Of a stretch of 50,674 bases of DNA, positions 41,212 to 49,795 are shown piece by piece. The number at the start of each line of letters is the position of its first letter. Position 1 is the stretch's first letter. Under the pieces are notes generated by a model that was not told the origin of the DNA, made no database searches, and was given only the letters and a program-made list of their open reading frames with translations. The position numbers were made by a program, and so were the translations under genes. Location of the stretch: NCBI GenBank assembly GCA_027484685.1, contig JAIXSO010000065.1, positions 1 to 50,674 on the forward strand, read 5' to 3'. Source of the DNA: Bacteroidota bacterium. Its GTDB lineage: Bacteria > Bacteroidota > Bacteroidia > UKL13-3.

Positions 41212-42462
41212 TCAATTGAGTTTAAGTGCAATTTTTTTAGCTTTAAGCCAAGGGTAAATGGCTGTAAGTAAACCCAATATTATAATGGTAAAAAGTACTA
41301 TAAATGCATCGGCTATGGCAAACTGAATAGGGTAGGCAATGGGCGATGATGGGTTGATTTTTATAAAACCAAAATATTGCTGTGCATAACAAATAATAAA
41401 GCCCAATACCAAACCGATAAAACCACCTACAGCCGCTATAAATAAACTTTGCCATGCAAAAATATTTGCAATTTTACTGGCAGTTAAGCCCATGCTATGC
41501 AATATCTTTATCTCTCGGGTTTTTTCCATTACCAATAAATATAAGGTTCCAATGGTATTGAAAATGGCTATTATTAAAATAAAAAGGATAATTATATAGC
41601 TAATAAGTTTTTCGGTTTTTACCAATTTGTAAAATGCTTCACGCTGTTCAAAGCGGGTTTTTACAGTAAATTTATTTCCTAAAATAGCTTGAAGTTTGGT
41701 TTGTACCTTGGTTAAATCGTTGCTATTTTTTAGCTTAATTTCAATGGCGCTTAGTTCATTTTCTTTTTCTAATAGTTGTGTTAAAAACCGTAAAGGAACC
41801 AAAATATATTTTCCATCAATGTCGGGCTGAATGGCAAAAATACCTGCAGGAATTATCAAATCGCGGTTAAAGGCATTTTCAGGATTTACAAAATTTATTT
41901 CCCCTTTTTTAGGTGCATAAATGCTCAAAAAGTTAAATTGATCTCCAGGGTCTATGCCTAATTGGTAAGCCAATGCCTCGCCACAAAGCGCAAAATTGGT
42001 ATCACCATTTTGAATAATGGCTTCACCAGCTTCAATGCAAGTATCAAGGTGAATGGTTTTTAGGTAATTTTCATCCACAGCTTTGGCTGTAGCTATGGTT
42101 TCTTTATTGTTATAGCGCAGCAATACATTTTCTTCTAAAACCTTGCTGCTAGTTTCTATTTCGCTAACCTTACTAATGGCTCCAAAATTAATATCGCTTT
42201 GTTTAAAGGTTTTGGAATGCGTAGCGGTAATTTGAAGTTCTGCATCAAAATTACTGTACATTTTTGCAAATAAATTTTCGAAACCATTAAATACTGAAAG
42301 TATAATAATAAGCGCGCAAGTGCCTACTATATAGCCCAATAAACTTATACTTGAAATTACTGTGACGGCATTATAAGTTCCGCTCTTTTTTTTAGAGAAA
42401 AAATATTTTTTTGCTATTTGAAAGGGTAACGACAATGGGAAAATTTTAGGGCAATAATACAA
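41212..42462 (-). CDS. LolC/E-like (FtsX/MacB) ABC transporter permease
   Basis: The 416-residue protein has a first membrane helix (about 35-60, GYIVGTCALIIILSVFNGFE), a large periplasmic domain and three helices near the C-terminus. That is the LolC/LolE form of the FtsX family, whose ABC complex releases lipoproteins from the inner membrane. IAKKYFFSKK and the C-terminal KTREIKILHSMGLTASKI and AIYPWLKAKKIAL support it. No ATPase is adjacent. The true start may be the TTG at 42435 (LSLPFQIAKKY), because TATTATTG, a near -7 element, overlaps the codons after the ATG at 42462. Confidence 0.88.
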   Translation of the reverse strand: MYYCPKIFPLSLPFQIAKKYFFSKKKSGTYNAVTVISSISLLGYIVGTCALIIILSVFNGFENLFAKMYSNFDAELQITATHSKTFKQSDINFGAISKVSEIETSSKVLEENVLLRYNNKETIATAKAVDENYLKTIHLDTCIEAGEAIIQNGDTNFALCGEALAYQLGIDPGDQFNFLSIYAPKKGEINFVNPENAFNRDLIIPAGIFAIQPDIDGKYILVPLRFLTQLLEKENELSAIEIKLKNSNDLTKVQTKLQAILGNKFTVKTRFEQREAFYKLVKTEKLISYIIILFILIIAIFNTIGTLYLLVMEKTREIKILHSMGLTASKIANIFAWQSLFIAAVGGFIGLVLGFIICYAQQYFGFIKINPSSPIAYPIQFAIADAFIVLFTIIILGLLTAIYPWLKAKKIALKLN

Positions 42463-42476
42463 CCAATTTGAACAAT

Positions 42477-42526
42477 TTATACCGCTTTGACGAGTTATTT
42501 AGTCCAATTTATTTTATGCGGCATAA
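42477..42526 (+). repeat. GCGGCAT hairpin element, copy B
   Basis: The arms TTATACCGC (42477-42485) and GCGGCATAA (42518-42526) pair with one mismatch, and the loop carries TTTAGTCCAAT. The order and the 12-base spacing from left arm to core are the same as in copy A at 39780-39832, in the opposite orientation. Confidence 0.5.
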
Positions 42527-42581
42527 TACCATTTACGATTTACACCCAACACATTGGCTTATTTTGTAAATCAAAATGGTA
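42527..42581 (-). terminator. Hairpin downstream of the P-loop kinase gene
   Basis: The arms 42527-42543 and 42566-42581 are near-perfect complements with one extra base in the left arm and a mismatch. The structure sits just past the stop of the minus-strand kinase gene (42585) and abuts repeat copy B. It has no clear T-run and is probably a transcript end. Confidence 0.5.
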
Positions 42582-42584
42582 TAA

Positions 42585-42995
42585 TTAAAGCAATTTTACT
42601 TTGTACTTAGCGGCCATTTTTTCTAATTGCTCTTTGCTTACATTATGAATATTTTCATTGTTGTGGTATTTTTCAACGGTAATTACATAAAGTACATAAT
42701 GGTATTTGGAAGCTAATTTAAAATAAGGTTCCATTTCCCAGTTTATGGTAAAAGCATTATCTACAAAAACCTTTGGTGTACCTGCGCTCATAGCCTGCTC
42801 AGTTAAATTTTCGCACTGTTGGTATGCCAAATAGTTTTTGCTAAAATCAAAATGGTACTCGCCAGTTAGTTTATTGGTAAAATAATCATCAATAGCAAAA
42901 ACAGGATATTTTCCTTCTTCGCTCAATAGATTAGCTAAACTGCTTTTGCCTGCGCCCGGCAATCCTCGTAATAAAATTAATGCTTTGCTTTGCAC
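42585..42995 (-). CDS. Small P-loop kinase-like protein (AAA/PNK-like)
   Basis: The 136-residue protein starts with the Walker A motif GLPGAGKSSLANLL (11-24) after ALILLR. DDYFTNKLTGEYHFDFS and VFVDNAFTINWEMEPYFKL follow. The order resembles ATP-binding kinases of the polynucleotide-kinase or N4BP2-like group that phosphorylate small substrates or nucleic acid ends; the substrate cannot be named. It is shorter than most relatives. The gene follows the haem-binding-domain gene by 6 bases and is probably co-transcribed. Confidence 0.8.
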   Translation of the reverse strand: MQSKALILLRGLPGAGKSSLANLLSEEGKYPVFAIDDYFTNKLTGEYHFDFSKNYLAYQQCENLTEQAMSAGTPKVFVDNAFTINWEMEPYFKLASKYHYVLYVITVEKYHNNENIHNVSKEQLEKMAAKYKVKLL

Positions 42996-43001
42996 TAAAG
43001 G

Positions 43002-43481
43002 TTATTTTGTTTCGGTTGGAACAATTATTTTGGCAAACTCTGTATTAGCCCAATTAGCTAAAAGTGTTATTTGCTCTGGAGTTAAAGCAGCATTTTTATG
43101 AATTAAAGTGTAAGAGCTTAATGGCATTTCGTGCTCATTTACTTGTTCGGCTATTTCTTCTAACTTATGTTTTTGGCGTTTTAGTTTGTAGGTTTTAAAC
43201 TCCGAAAAGTTTAACTCTTCTTTGCCTTCATCCACATGGTGTTGCATCCAAAGTCCAATGGGTTGAATATTGGTGTACCAAGGGTAAGTAGTATGGTTGC
43301 TATGGCAATCGTAGCAGCTTGTTTCTAATATTTGTTGCACATCGGCTGGAACATTTATGGTATGCGCTATGTCTGTTTCGGTTAATGCGGTTCCTTCATT
43401 TTTGGTTGGTCTTATAAATTGAAGAATTACTAACATGGCTGCAAGTGCAATGCCTATTTTTTTAAAGTTTATTTTTTTCAT
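43002..43481 (-). CDS. Haem-binding-domain (cytochrome-like) exported protein
   Basis: The 159-residue protein has an N-terminal signal or anchor helix (residues 8-22, GIALAAMLVILQF). A CYDCH haem c attachment motif follows (Cys56, Cys59, His60). SNHTTYPWYTNIQPIGLWMQHH and ELNFSEF after it match the Bacteroidetes haem-binding domain family (Haem_bd). It probably carries one covalently bound haem in the periplasm and acts in electron transfer or sensing. No cytochrome-maturation genes are in the window. Confidence 0.9.
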   Translation of the reverse strand: MKKINFKKIGIALAAMLVILQFIRPTKNEGTALTETDIAHTINVPADVQQILETSCYDCHSNHTTYPWYTNIQPIGLWMQHHVDEGKEELNFSEFKTYKLKRQKHKLEEIAEQVNEHEMPLSSYTLIHKNAALTPEQITLLANWANTEFAKIIVPTETK

Positions 43482-43593
43482 GGGTACGAATTGTAATTTA
43501 TTTTATGACAAAACTTTTTAAAACCCTTTTTTAAAAGGTTACGTAAATGCTGCTATCAAATATAAATATATAATTTAAAAACAATCAAACAAA

Positions 43594-44157
43594 ATGAAAA
43601 AAGTAATCAAAACAGTAGCAATGGTGGTAAGTATTTTTGCGTTATCACAAAGTAATTTAGTAGCTCAAAATGTAGTGAATGTTGGTGGCGAGGCTATGTA
43701 TCCTAAAAAGGATATTGTAGAAAATGCAGTAAATTCAAAAGACCATACCACACTAGTAGCAGCTGTAAAGGCAGCAGGTTTGGTAGAAACTTTAAAAACC
43801 AAAGGTCCTTTTACCGTATTTGCGCCAACCAATGCAGCTTTTGCAAAATTGCCAGCAGGCACCGTTGAAACTTTAGTAAAACCTGAAAACAAAGCTACCC
43901 TAAATAAAATATTAACTTACCATGTAGTAATGGGTAAAATTGATGCGAAAGAGTTACGTAAATTAATAAAAGCAGGTAATGGCGTAGCTGCTTTAAAAAC
44001 AGTAAGTGGCGGTACTTTAATGGCTATGATGAATGGCGAAAACAATATTGTACTAAAAGACGAAAATGGAAATACTTCAAATATTTCTATTTACGATGTG
44101 TATCAATCAAATGGTGTAATACATGTAATTGATGCAGTGGTAACGCCAAAAGGCTAA
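43594..44157 (+). CDS. Fasciclin (FAS1)-domain exported protein
   Basis: The 187-residue protein has a signal peptide (to about residue 25, ending LVAQ). A single FAS1 domain follows, with SKDHTTLVAAVKAAGLVETL, GPFTVFAPTNAAFAKLPAGT, LTYHVVMGK and NGVIHVIDAVVTPKG. FAS1 proteins usually act in adhesion or cell-surface contacts. No anchor is visible, so it may be secreted or periplasmic. It ends at a strong terminator (44190-44226). Confidence 0.93.
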   Translation: MKKVIKTVAMVVSIFALSQSNLVAQNVVNVGGEAMYPKKDIVENAVNSKDHTTLVAAVKAAGLVETLKTKGPFTVFAPTNAAFAKLPAGTVETLVKPENKATLNKILTYHVVMGKIDAKELRKLIKAGNGVAALKTVSGGTLMAMMNGENNIVLKDENGNTSNISIYDVYQSNGVIHVIDAVVTPKG

Positions 44158-44468
44158 TATCAAATTTATAGTTGTTTAATTATTGAATTAAAGGCTGTCG
44201 TTTAAAAAATGACAGCCTTTTTTTATTTTGGTAAAATGAAAGATTTCAGTCGATGTTGCTTTTTTGAAAAAAATAATACATTAGAATAAAACTATTTATT
44301 ACAATGATGAATACTAGCAATTGAAAAATCGAACTTTTATATATGATTCTGGAAAATTACAGCCAATTAATATATTTGTTTTGTATTATGAAATGGATTG
44401 GAAATACTTGTAATAATTAATTAAGATTATAAATCCGAATCATGGGCTTTAGTTTTTAAAAATAATTT
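44158..44468. other. 311-base noncoding interval between convergent genes
   Basis: After the fasciclin terminator the remaining 240 bases are AT-rich, with stops in all frames and no open frame longer than about 30 codons that looks coding. I see no conserved RNA fold or repeat. It may hold a small RNA or nothing. Confidence 0.5.
44190..44226 (+). terminator. Terminator of the fasciclin gene
   Basis: AAAGGCTGTC (44190-44199) and GACAGCCTTT (44211-44220) form a perfect 10-base stem with an 11-base loop, followed by TTTT. It is a clear intrinsic terminator. Confidence 0.92.
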
Positions 44469-45623
44469 TTAAACTGCATTCAGCATAATTCTAAAGGTTG
44501 TACCTTTTCCAAGCTCGCTATTTCTAACAAATATTTTTCCTTTGTGGTATTCTTCTACAATGCGTTTAACAAGCGATAAACCAAGTCCCCAACCACGTTT
44601 TTTGGTAGTATAACCAGGTTTAAACACCGTATTAAATTTCGATTTTGGAATGCCTTTACCAGTGTCTCTTATATCAATATATACATGTTTTATATCGCTA
44701 CTGATATTGATATTTAATTCGCCTTTTCCATCCATGGCATCAATGGCATTTTTCGATAAATTTTCTAAAACCCAATCAAATAATGGAATATTTATTTTAG
44801 CCCAATTGCCTGGCTGTGTAATGTTTATATTTATTTTTACCTGACTCGATACACGGGTTTTTAAGTATTGCATAGAATTTTCAACCACCAAATCCATATT
44901 TTCTTCTTTTAAAACTGGTTCTGAACCAATTTTACTAAAACGTTCGGTAATTAACTCCAGTCGTTTGGTGTCGTTTTGAAGTTCGTCTAATAAATAATCT
45001 TGTTCTTCTTTAGGTGTTTCGCGTAGTAAATTTATCCATTCGTTAAGCGATGAAATAGGCGTTCCAAGCTGATGCGCAGTTTCTTTGCTCATACCCACCC
45101 ACACCTGATTTTGCTCTGCCCTGCGGCTGCTACTAAGTGCCAAGTAACTCATAATGGCAAAAAAACTAATAAGTGCTAACTGAATGGCGGGATAGGCTTT
45201 TAATTGAGTTAAAATAACGGAGTTTTTATAGTACAATAAATTGTAAAAATTATTTTCTTCATCGTACACTATTTTGATGGGTTCATGCTGGCTTTTCATA
45301 TCGGCCAACTCCGAATTTAAAAAAGTCGTATCTAAAGCTTGAATAGAATCTAAATTTCTGTAGCTAATTATTTTATCGTTTCCATCGGTTAAAATAATAG
45401 GAATGGTTTCGTTGCCAGTAACTATATCTAATAAAAAATCAATATTACCTTCGGCCTTAGCCATTGATTGTGTAGCATTTGCCCACAGTTTAATTTTTTT
45501 CTGCTCTTCGTTAGCCAGTTGTTTTACCAACTTATTGGTGTACCAAATTGAAAAAACACCAATGCAAACTGCAATCAAAGCCAAGGCTCGCTTCCACCAT
45601 TTTTTTTGTTCGTATAAACGCAT
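44469..45623 (-). CDS. Two-helix sensor histidine kinase
   Basis: The 384-residue protein has membrane helices at about 12-32 and 144-163, with an extracytoplasmic sensor of about 110 residues between them. The H-box KETAHQLGTPISSL gives His184. NLSKNAIDAM (N box), DTGKGIP and KRGWGLGLSLVKRI (ATP-binding G boxes) complete the kinase. No HAMP domain is evident. It is the last gene of a co-oriented run, 36 bases after crp-like 45660-46346, and no response regulator is present in the window, so the partner is unknown. A TATTTTCG element lies before the start. Confidence 0.9.
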   Translation of the reverse strand: MRLYEQKKWWKRALALIAVCIGVFSIWYTNKLVKQLANEEQKKIKLWANATQSMAKAEGNIDFLLDIVTGNETIPIILTDGNDKIISYRNLDSIQALDTTFLNSELADMKSQHEPIKIVYDEENNFYNLLYYKNSVILTQLKAYPAIQLALISFFAIMSYLALSSSRRAEQNQVWVGMSKETAHQLGTPISSLNEWINLLRETPKEEQDYLLDELQNDTKRLELITERFSKIGSEPVLKEENMDLVVENSMQYLKTRVSSQVKININITQPGNWAKINIPLFDWVLENLSKNAIDAMDGKGELNINISSDIKHVYIDIRDTGKGIPKSKFNTVFKPGYTTKKRGWGLGLSLVKRIVEEYHKGKIFVRNSELGKGTTFRIMLNAV

Positions 45624-45659
45624 ATAAGTAAAAACGAAAATAGTTAATTTTTGTACAAA

Positions 45660-46346
45660 TTACTTTAGTAAACCAATATCGTTAATAATAATTTCTTTTC
45701 TATCGTAAGCCAAAAGGCCTTCTTTTTCCATGTCGTTTAAAACAGTGGTAACAGTTTGCCTGGTGCTGCAAACCAACTTTGCCAAATCGTGTTGGGTGAG
45801 GTAATTTTTAAGTGTTACTTTGTTTTCAATTTGTTCTCCATCGCTTTCGGCCCAATCTTTTAAAAACTGAACTAACCTTGAGCGCACATCTTTAAAAACT
45901 ACATTATTAAACCTGTTTTCAATGCGTTTAATTTTTAAACCCATAAACTTAGTATAACCAATAGCAATGCTTGGATTGCGTTCTAAAATGCGCTCAAAAT
46001 CGTCCATTTTAAATGAGCAAATACTTACATCGGTAAGTGCTTGCGCATATTCATGGCTGCTATTTTCTTGAGTTTCGTCTAAGCTCATTTGCCCAAACAA
46101 ATCGCCTTTTTTTATTATTTCTTTTATAATTTCATTGCCATTATTATCAGTTTCGCATATTTTTATCATGCCACGTTTAAGCAAAAAAATACGTGGAATA
46201 TGTTCATCGGCAAAGTATATCATTTCCGATTTAAAGGCTTTTTTAAAACCTACTATCACACATAAATCTTTTAAATCACTATTGCTTAATTTCCAAAACA
46301 ACTTATGATCGCGTAGGTACCAATATTTTAAATCAACTTCGGCCAT
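45660..46346 (-). CDS. Crp/Fnr-family transcription regulator
   Basis: The 228-residue protein has an N-terminal cyclic-nucleotide-like beta-roll (KSEMIYFADEHIPRIFLLKR and KGDLFGQMSL). The C-terminal Crp-type helix-turn-helix has NYLTQHDLAKLVCSTRQTVT and VLNDMEKEGLLAYDRKEIII. There is no Cys cluster for an Fe-S centre, so it is not an Fnr-type oxygen sensor. The effector is not predictable. It begins directly after the LysE gene and is followed by the histidine kinase; autoregulation of this run is plausible but not shown. Confidence 0.92.
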   Translation of the reverse strand: MAEVDLKYWYLRDHKLFWKLSNSDLKDLCVIVGFKKAFKSEMIYFADEHIPRIFLLKRGMIKICETDNNGNEIIKEIIKKGDLFGQMSLDETQENSSHEYAQALTDVSICSFKMDDFERILERNPSIAIGYTKFMGLKIKRIENRFNNVVFKDVRSRLVQFLKDWAESDGEQIENKVTLKNYLTQHDLAKLVCSTRQTVTTVLNDMEKEGLLAYDRKEIIINDIGLLK

Positions 46347-46961
46347 TTAATTAAAAATTTTTATAGTTTGAAAAATTGCTAAAAATGCAAATATACTGGC
46401 CACTATTTTATCGGCATATTTAAGAAAAATTGTTGCTTTACTATCGAACCATTTTTTACTTAAATAAATTAATAAAACATGCAAAGCCAATGCACCAAAC
46501 ATAGCACCCAAACAAAACAAAACCAATATATAATTATTGTGGAATAAATTTAAAATTTGATTGGTTTGTAAATAGGCAATGGATGCTAGCCAAAATAAAA
46601 TAAGTTGTGGATTTAAAACGGCTAATAAACTGCCTAATACAAAGCCATTTTTATTACTTACACTAACACTCTTATTGGCTTTACTAAACCAAAGGTAAAC
46701 GGCTAAGATTATAAAAACTGCAATTATTACTATTTTAAAATAAGTAATAAAAATTGGTAAAACCACCACAAAAGCAGCTAATTTAAATGCCATAAAACTA
46801 AACATAAACTCAGGCCACGAACCACCCAATGCAATTAAAAAAGCATTTTGGTATTTATGCTGCATACTTGAAGTTAATACAGCCAAGTTAACTGGACCAG
46901 GTTGAATGGAACCTAAAAAACTTATGGTAAAAGCTAAAACAAATGCAAAAAAATAATCCAT
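46347..46961 (-). CDS. LysE-family transporter
   Basis: The 204-residue membrane protein begins with LSIQPGPVN-type residues (FLGSIQPGPVNLAVLTSSM), the typical LysE/RhtB opening, and has six hydrophobic segments. Such carriers export amino acids or related metabolites from the cytoplasm. The substrate is not predictable. It ends at the base before the crp-like start and follows the ATP-grasp gene by 3 bases, so co-transcription is near certain. Confidence 0.88.
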   Translation of the reverse strand: MDYFFAFVLAFTISFLGSIQPGPVNLAVLTSSMQHKYQNAFLIALGGSWPEFMFSFMAFKLAAFVVVLPIFITYFKIVIIAVFIILAVYLWFSKANKSVSVSNKNGFVLGSLLAVLNPQLILFWLASIAYLQTNQILNLFHNNYILVLFCLGAMFGALALHVLLIYLSKKWFDSKATIFLKYADKIVASIFAFLAIFQTIKIFN

Positions 46962-46964
46962 TTG

Positions 46965-47987
46965 TTACTTACTTAAGTGCATTTTTATTTGTTTCCAAAC
47001 CAACCAAAAAGGTACATAATTTTCTCCTAAACCAACGTTTTGTTTGGCTATGATGTAAATTAATTTATAGTGTTGAAACAATGCTTTATAAGCATTTAAT
47101 ATAAAAGTGCCTGGGTCGTAAATATGCGCAGGTTCTGAGGTTACGCCATTCAGTTCCATTATTTTTATATTTTTACCTTCGTATAAATCATTTATCGATT
47201 TTACTTTTAAATCAAATCGACCAATGTAAAAACCAGCTATTGGTTTGGCTATTTCATCAAAAACTTTTACCAATTGTTCATTGATTAAATGATTGCCATT
47301 TAAAAACTTGGTTCCTCTAATGTGGTTGCCAATTGGCTCCAATAATAATTTTTCATTTAAAGGCAATACAACTTGTAGTTGATTACTAAATTTATTTAAC
47401 AAATAAGCCAGTCTGCCTTGTGCTCTCAAATGATTTTTGATGAGTGTTTCAATAGTATCAACCCCATTTCCCACTATGCTTAAATATTCTTTTAGAACAA
47501 TGCTATTAATCCCTGATTTTTTTCCATTTGGGTAATGAAAATACATAACACCCAACTCTATTTCGTAATCAATAAAAGATTGAATGATGTAATCTTCACC
47601 AATGGAGTGCACATATTCTTCTAATTCTTGCTCGTTGGTAATTTTTTCTACATTACTTCCTCTTTCTCCTACATCGGGTTTGGCTATTAAAGGAAACTGC
47701 ATTTGCTCTGCTTGGAGTAGCTCTATAATTTTGGAAACATTGTATTCGTTTTTACAATAAATAGTGTTGGGTAAGTAAGCAGGATTAATTTTTTTAAGGA
47801 TACTTTTTTTTGATTCGCCCACAAAACCACCAAGATAAATACCAGGATTAGCAGCCGTAAAAAAGGTTAAACTTTTTGCTTTTATACTTAAGTAAATAAA
47901 GTAAAAATATACTGGAATATAAGCAAACCAATAAGGCCAAAACTCAAAACGCGTATTTTTTACAATCCAAAATTTTAGTTTATTCAT
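46965..47987 (-). CDS. ATP-grasp-fold protein with N-terminal hydrophobic segment
   Basis: The 340-residue protein has an N-terminal Trp/Tyr-rich hydrophobic segment (about 17-34, FWPYWFAYIPVYFYFIYLS), so it may be membrane-associated. An ATP-grasp domain follows, with FPLIAKPDVGERGSNVEKI (the lysine and glycine loop), DYIIQSFIDYEIELGVMY and RFDLKVKS. KIMELNGVTSEPAHIYDPG gives the metal-binding Glu-x-Asn near the end. Such enzymes join a carboxylate to an amine or thiol with ATP. It is not a clear D-Ala-D-Ala ligase. The partner genes give no substrate. Confidence 0.75.
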   Translation of the reverse strand: MNKLKFWIVKNTRFEFWPYWFAYIPVYFYFIYLSIKAKSLTFFTAANPGIYLGGFVGESKKSILKKINPAYLPNTIYCKNEYNVSKIIELLQAEQMQFPLIAKPDVGERGSNVEKITNEQELEEYVHSIGEDYIIQSFIDYEIELGVMYFHYPNGKKSGINSIVLKEYLSIVGNGVDTIETLIKNHLRAQGRLAYLLNKFSNQLQVVLPLNEKLLLEPIGNHIRGTKFLNGNHLINEQLVKVFDEIAKPIAGFYIGRFDLKVKSINDLYEGKNIKIMELNGVTSEPAHIYDPGTFILNAYKALFQHYKLIYIIAKQNVGLGENYVPFWLVWKQIKMHLSK

Positions 47988-47995
47988 GTTGCTAA

Positions 47996-48730
47996 CTATT
48001 GGCTTTCTGATTTAAAAATACGCAATGTATTGTTTTGCATGGTTTCAATATCTAAATACTGCATCGTATAGCCATTAACCGAATGGTCAACACAAGTAAT
48101 ACTAACTGTTTTTACACGGTTTTCGCGGTTCATTAAAATGCTATTTTCCAAGCTTCCATCACCTGCATTTTGATGAAAAAGCATGGTATCATCTTTGGTA
48201 ATTTCAGGTGTATTGTTACAAAAATTAGCAAACCAATTTTTCCTATTTAAAATAGCTTCAGGTTGATATAAAGTGCATGAACTCCATATATGCCTATTAC
48301 TAGCATCTAACTCCGATTGGTACAAGTTTACTCCATCCCAACGCAATTCAGTTAATTGCAATTTATTATTGGCATTAACTATAATAAGTGTAAAGTTTTC
48401 AATATTTGAAAAATCGTAATTTTCAGCAAATTCATCTATGTTGTTGTACTTAAAAAAATCAAGCAACATTAATCCTCTGCTGAGTCTGTATGGCGGTTTT
48501 GATAAATGAAAACTAAAGGCACCATTTAACAAACATAAAGTAAAATTATTGAGCGAAGTTGCCACCCAAGTTCCGCCAGCTAGTTTATCTTTTGGAAAAA
48601 AAACTTGCTGCTGAAATACATTGTATTTTTGCGGTGCTAAAGCATTTGGACGAGATGTTTTTTCATCTCTGCTCGAGGTTAAAATATAACCGTTTCCGTT
48701 ATTATATGGTATAAAAGTTACTGTGCACAT
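47996..48730 (-). CDS. NRDE/TANGO2-family protein
   Basis: The 244-residue protein begins MCTVTFIPYNNGNGYILTSSRDE, so the processed N-terminus would expose Cys2, as in Ntn-type folds. Residues 20-23 are SRDE, in the place of the family's NRDE. KLAGGTWVATSLNNFTLCLLNG follows. TANGO2 homologues have been linked to haem handling and membrane lipid homeostasis, and bacterial roles are unclear. The 13-base overlap with dinB-like 48718-49230 indicates translational coupling. Confidence 0.85.
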   Translation of the reverse strand: MCTVTFIPYNNGNGYILTSSRDEKTSRPNALAPQKYNVFQQQVFFPKDKLAGGTWVATSLNNFTLCLLNGAFSFHLSKPPYRLSRGLMLLDFFKYNNIDEFAENYDFSNIENFTLIIVNANNKLQLTELRWDGVNLYQSELDASNRHIWSSCTLYQPEAILNRKNWFANFCNNTPEITKDDTMLFHQNAGDGSLENSILMNRENRVKTVSITCVDHSVNGYTMQYLDIETMQNNTLRIFKSESQ

Positions 48731-49230
48731 GTATTATTATATTGAACGGTAGCATAAGCTACTCCAAAATTTTTATCTAAATTTATATATTTAAAACAAT
48801 GATTGCAGGCTATTTGCATAATAGCCATGTGGTGTATGGCATGTTCAATATTATAAACCAACTCTCGGTCCAACGAGGTATTTACAATTAATTCATCATT
48901 TTGAATCAATGTTCGTAATTGCAATACATTTAAATCAGTTTCTAAATTTAGAATCTCTGTTTTTAATTCGTTAATAAAATCAATGGTATAATTTCTGTTA
49001 TGCTCAAGTAATAAATTACGTTCTCTTTTATCGTAATTTATTTCGTTTTGAGGCAAACCTGCCATCAACTGAACATATAACTCCAATATATGCCTCACGT
49101 GTTTGGCAATGGTGTTCTTGCTTAATAAATCAAGTTGTTCAGAATAATGGTTATCATCAATTTGTTGTACTAAATTGGCTACTTGTTGTAGCATATTTAT
49201 GGTACTTTGTTTCAACATATTTAAAGTCAT
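48718..49230 (-). CDS. DinB-family helical-bundle protein
   Basis: The 170-residue protein is all helical and has the DinB layout: SIGKHVRHILE-like residues (TIAKHVRHILELYVQLM), a helix with NYDKRERN and the late HAIHHMAIMQIACNHC. The three histidines (in KHVRH and AIHHM) fit the metal site of the DinB/YfiT fold. Many members act in thiol-dependent transfer or are unknown, and the substrate cannot be named. It overlaps the NRDE gene by 13 bases. Confidence 0.85.
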   Translation of the reverse strand: MTLNMLKQSTINMLQQVANLVQQIDDNHYSEQLDLLSKNTIAKHVRHILELYVQLMAGLPQNEINYDKRERNLLLEHNRNYTIDFINELKTEILNLETDLNVLQLRTLIQNDELIVNTSLDRELVYNIEHAIHHMAIMQIACNHCFKYINLDKNFGVAYATVQYNNTCAQ

Positions 49231-49270
49231 AGGGGTAAGTTAATGGTGTAAATACGAATAAAATTTAAAT

Positions 49271-49795
49271 TTAGTTTTTGGTATTGATTAATAAATCCAC
49301 CTTTACATTATCGCCTAAAATCATGCTGTTTCCTCCTACTTTAAAATGGCGCCTATCAATGGTAAAACTTCCTTTCAATACATTGTTTTCAAAGGTAAAA
49401 GGCACAATAATATCTTTAGTTATTCCTTTTATGGTAAGTTTAAAATAACCAATATATCGATTACCTTCTTTACCAAAAAAGCTAGATTCCATGGTGATTT
49501 TAGGAAAATTAGCCGCATCAAAATATTCAGCCTTTTTTAAGTGATTATCTCTCGCATCAATTCCTGTTTTTATGGTATTGGCATTTACTGAAGCTTTAAT
49601 GGTTGATACTTTGTATTCCGTAGGGCTAAATCTTATATCAGCCTCCAAGCCACTAAATGAGCCATTTACAGTTAAACCAGCATTTTTTATAGTAAAAGTA
49701 ATGGCACTTGAAACTACTTTTAAGGGTGTTTGTGCAAAATTAAACTTTGCCAATAGCAATAAAGCTACTAAATAAACAATTGATTTTCTATTCAT
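49271..49795 (-). CDS. YceI-family exported lipocalin-like protein
   Basis: The 174-residue protein has a signal peptide (to about residue 21, ending KFNFAQ). The YceI fold of short beta strands follows: ITFTIKNAGLTVNGSFSGLE, DARDNHLKKAEYFDAANFPK and FKLTIKGITKDIIVPFTFEN. YceI proteins bind isoprenoid or amphipathic ligands in the periplasm. Its first base overlaps the last base of the upstream barrel gene. Confidence 0.92.
   Translation of the reverse strand: MNRKSIVYLVALLLLAKFNFAQTPLKVVSSAITFTIKNAGLTVNGSFSGLEADIRFSPTEYKVSTIKASVNANTIKTGIDARDNHLKKAEYFDAANFPKITMESSFFGKEGNRYIGYFKLTIKGITKDIIVPFTFENNVLKGSFTIDRRHFKVGGNSMILGDNVKVDLLINTKN

Noticed and set aside
43517-43540. A/T-rich near-palindrome between the divergent haem-binding and fasciclin genes
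   Set aside because: The arms have mismatches and the region is low in complexity; I could not support a terminator or operator.
44230-44468. A possible small RNA or small gene after the fasciclin terminator
   Set aside because: No open frame of useful length, promoter match or stable fold was visible.
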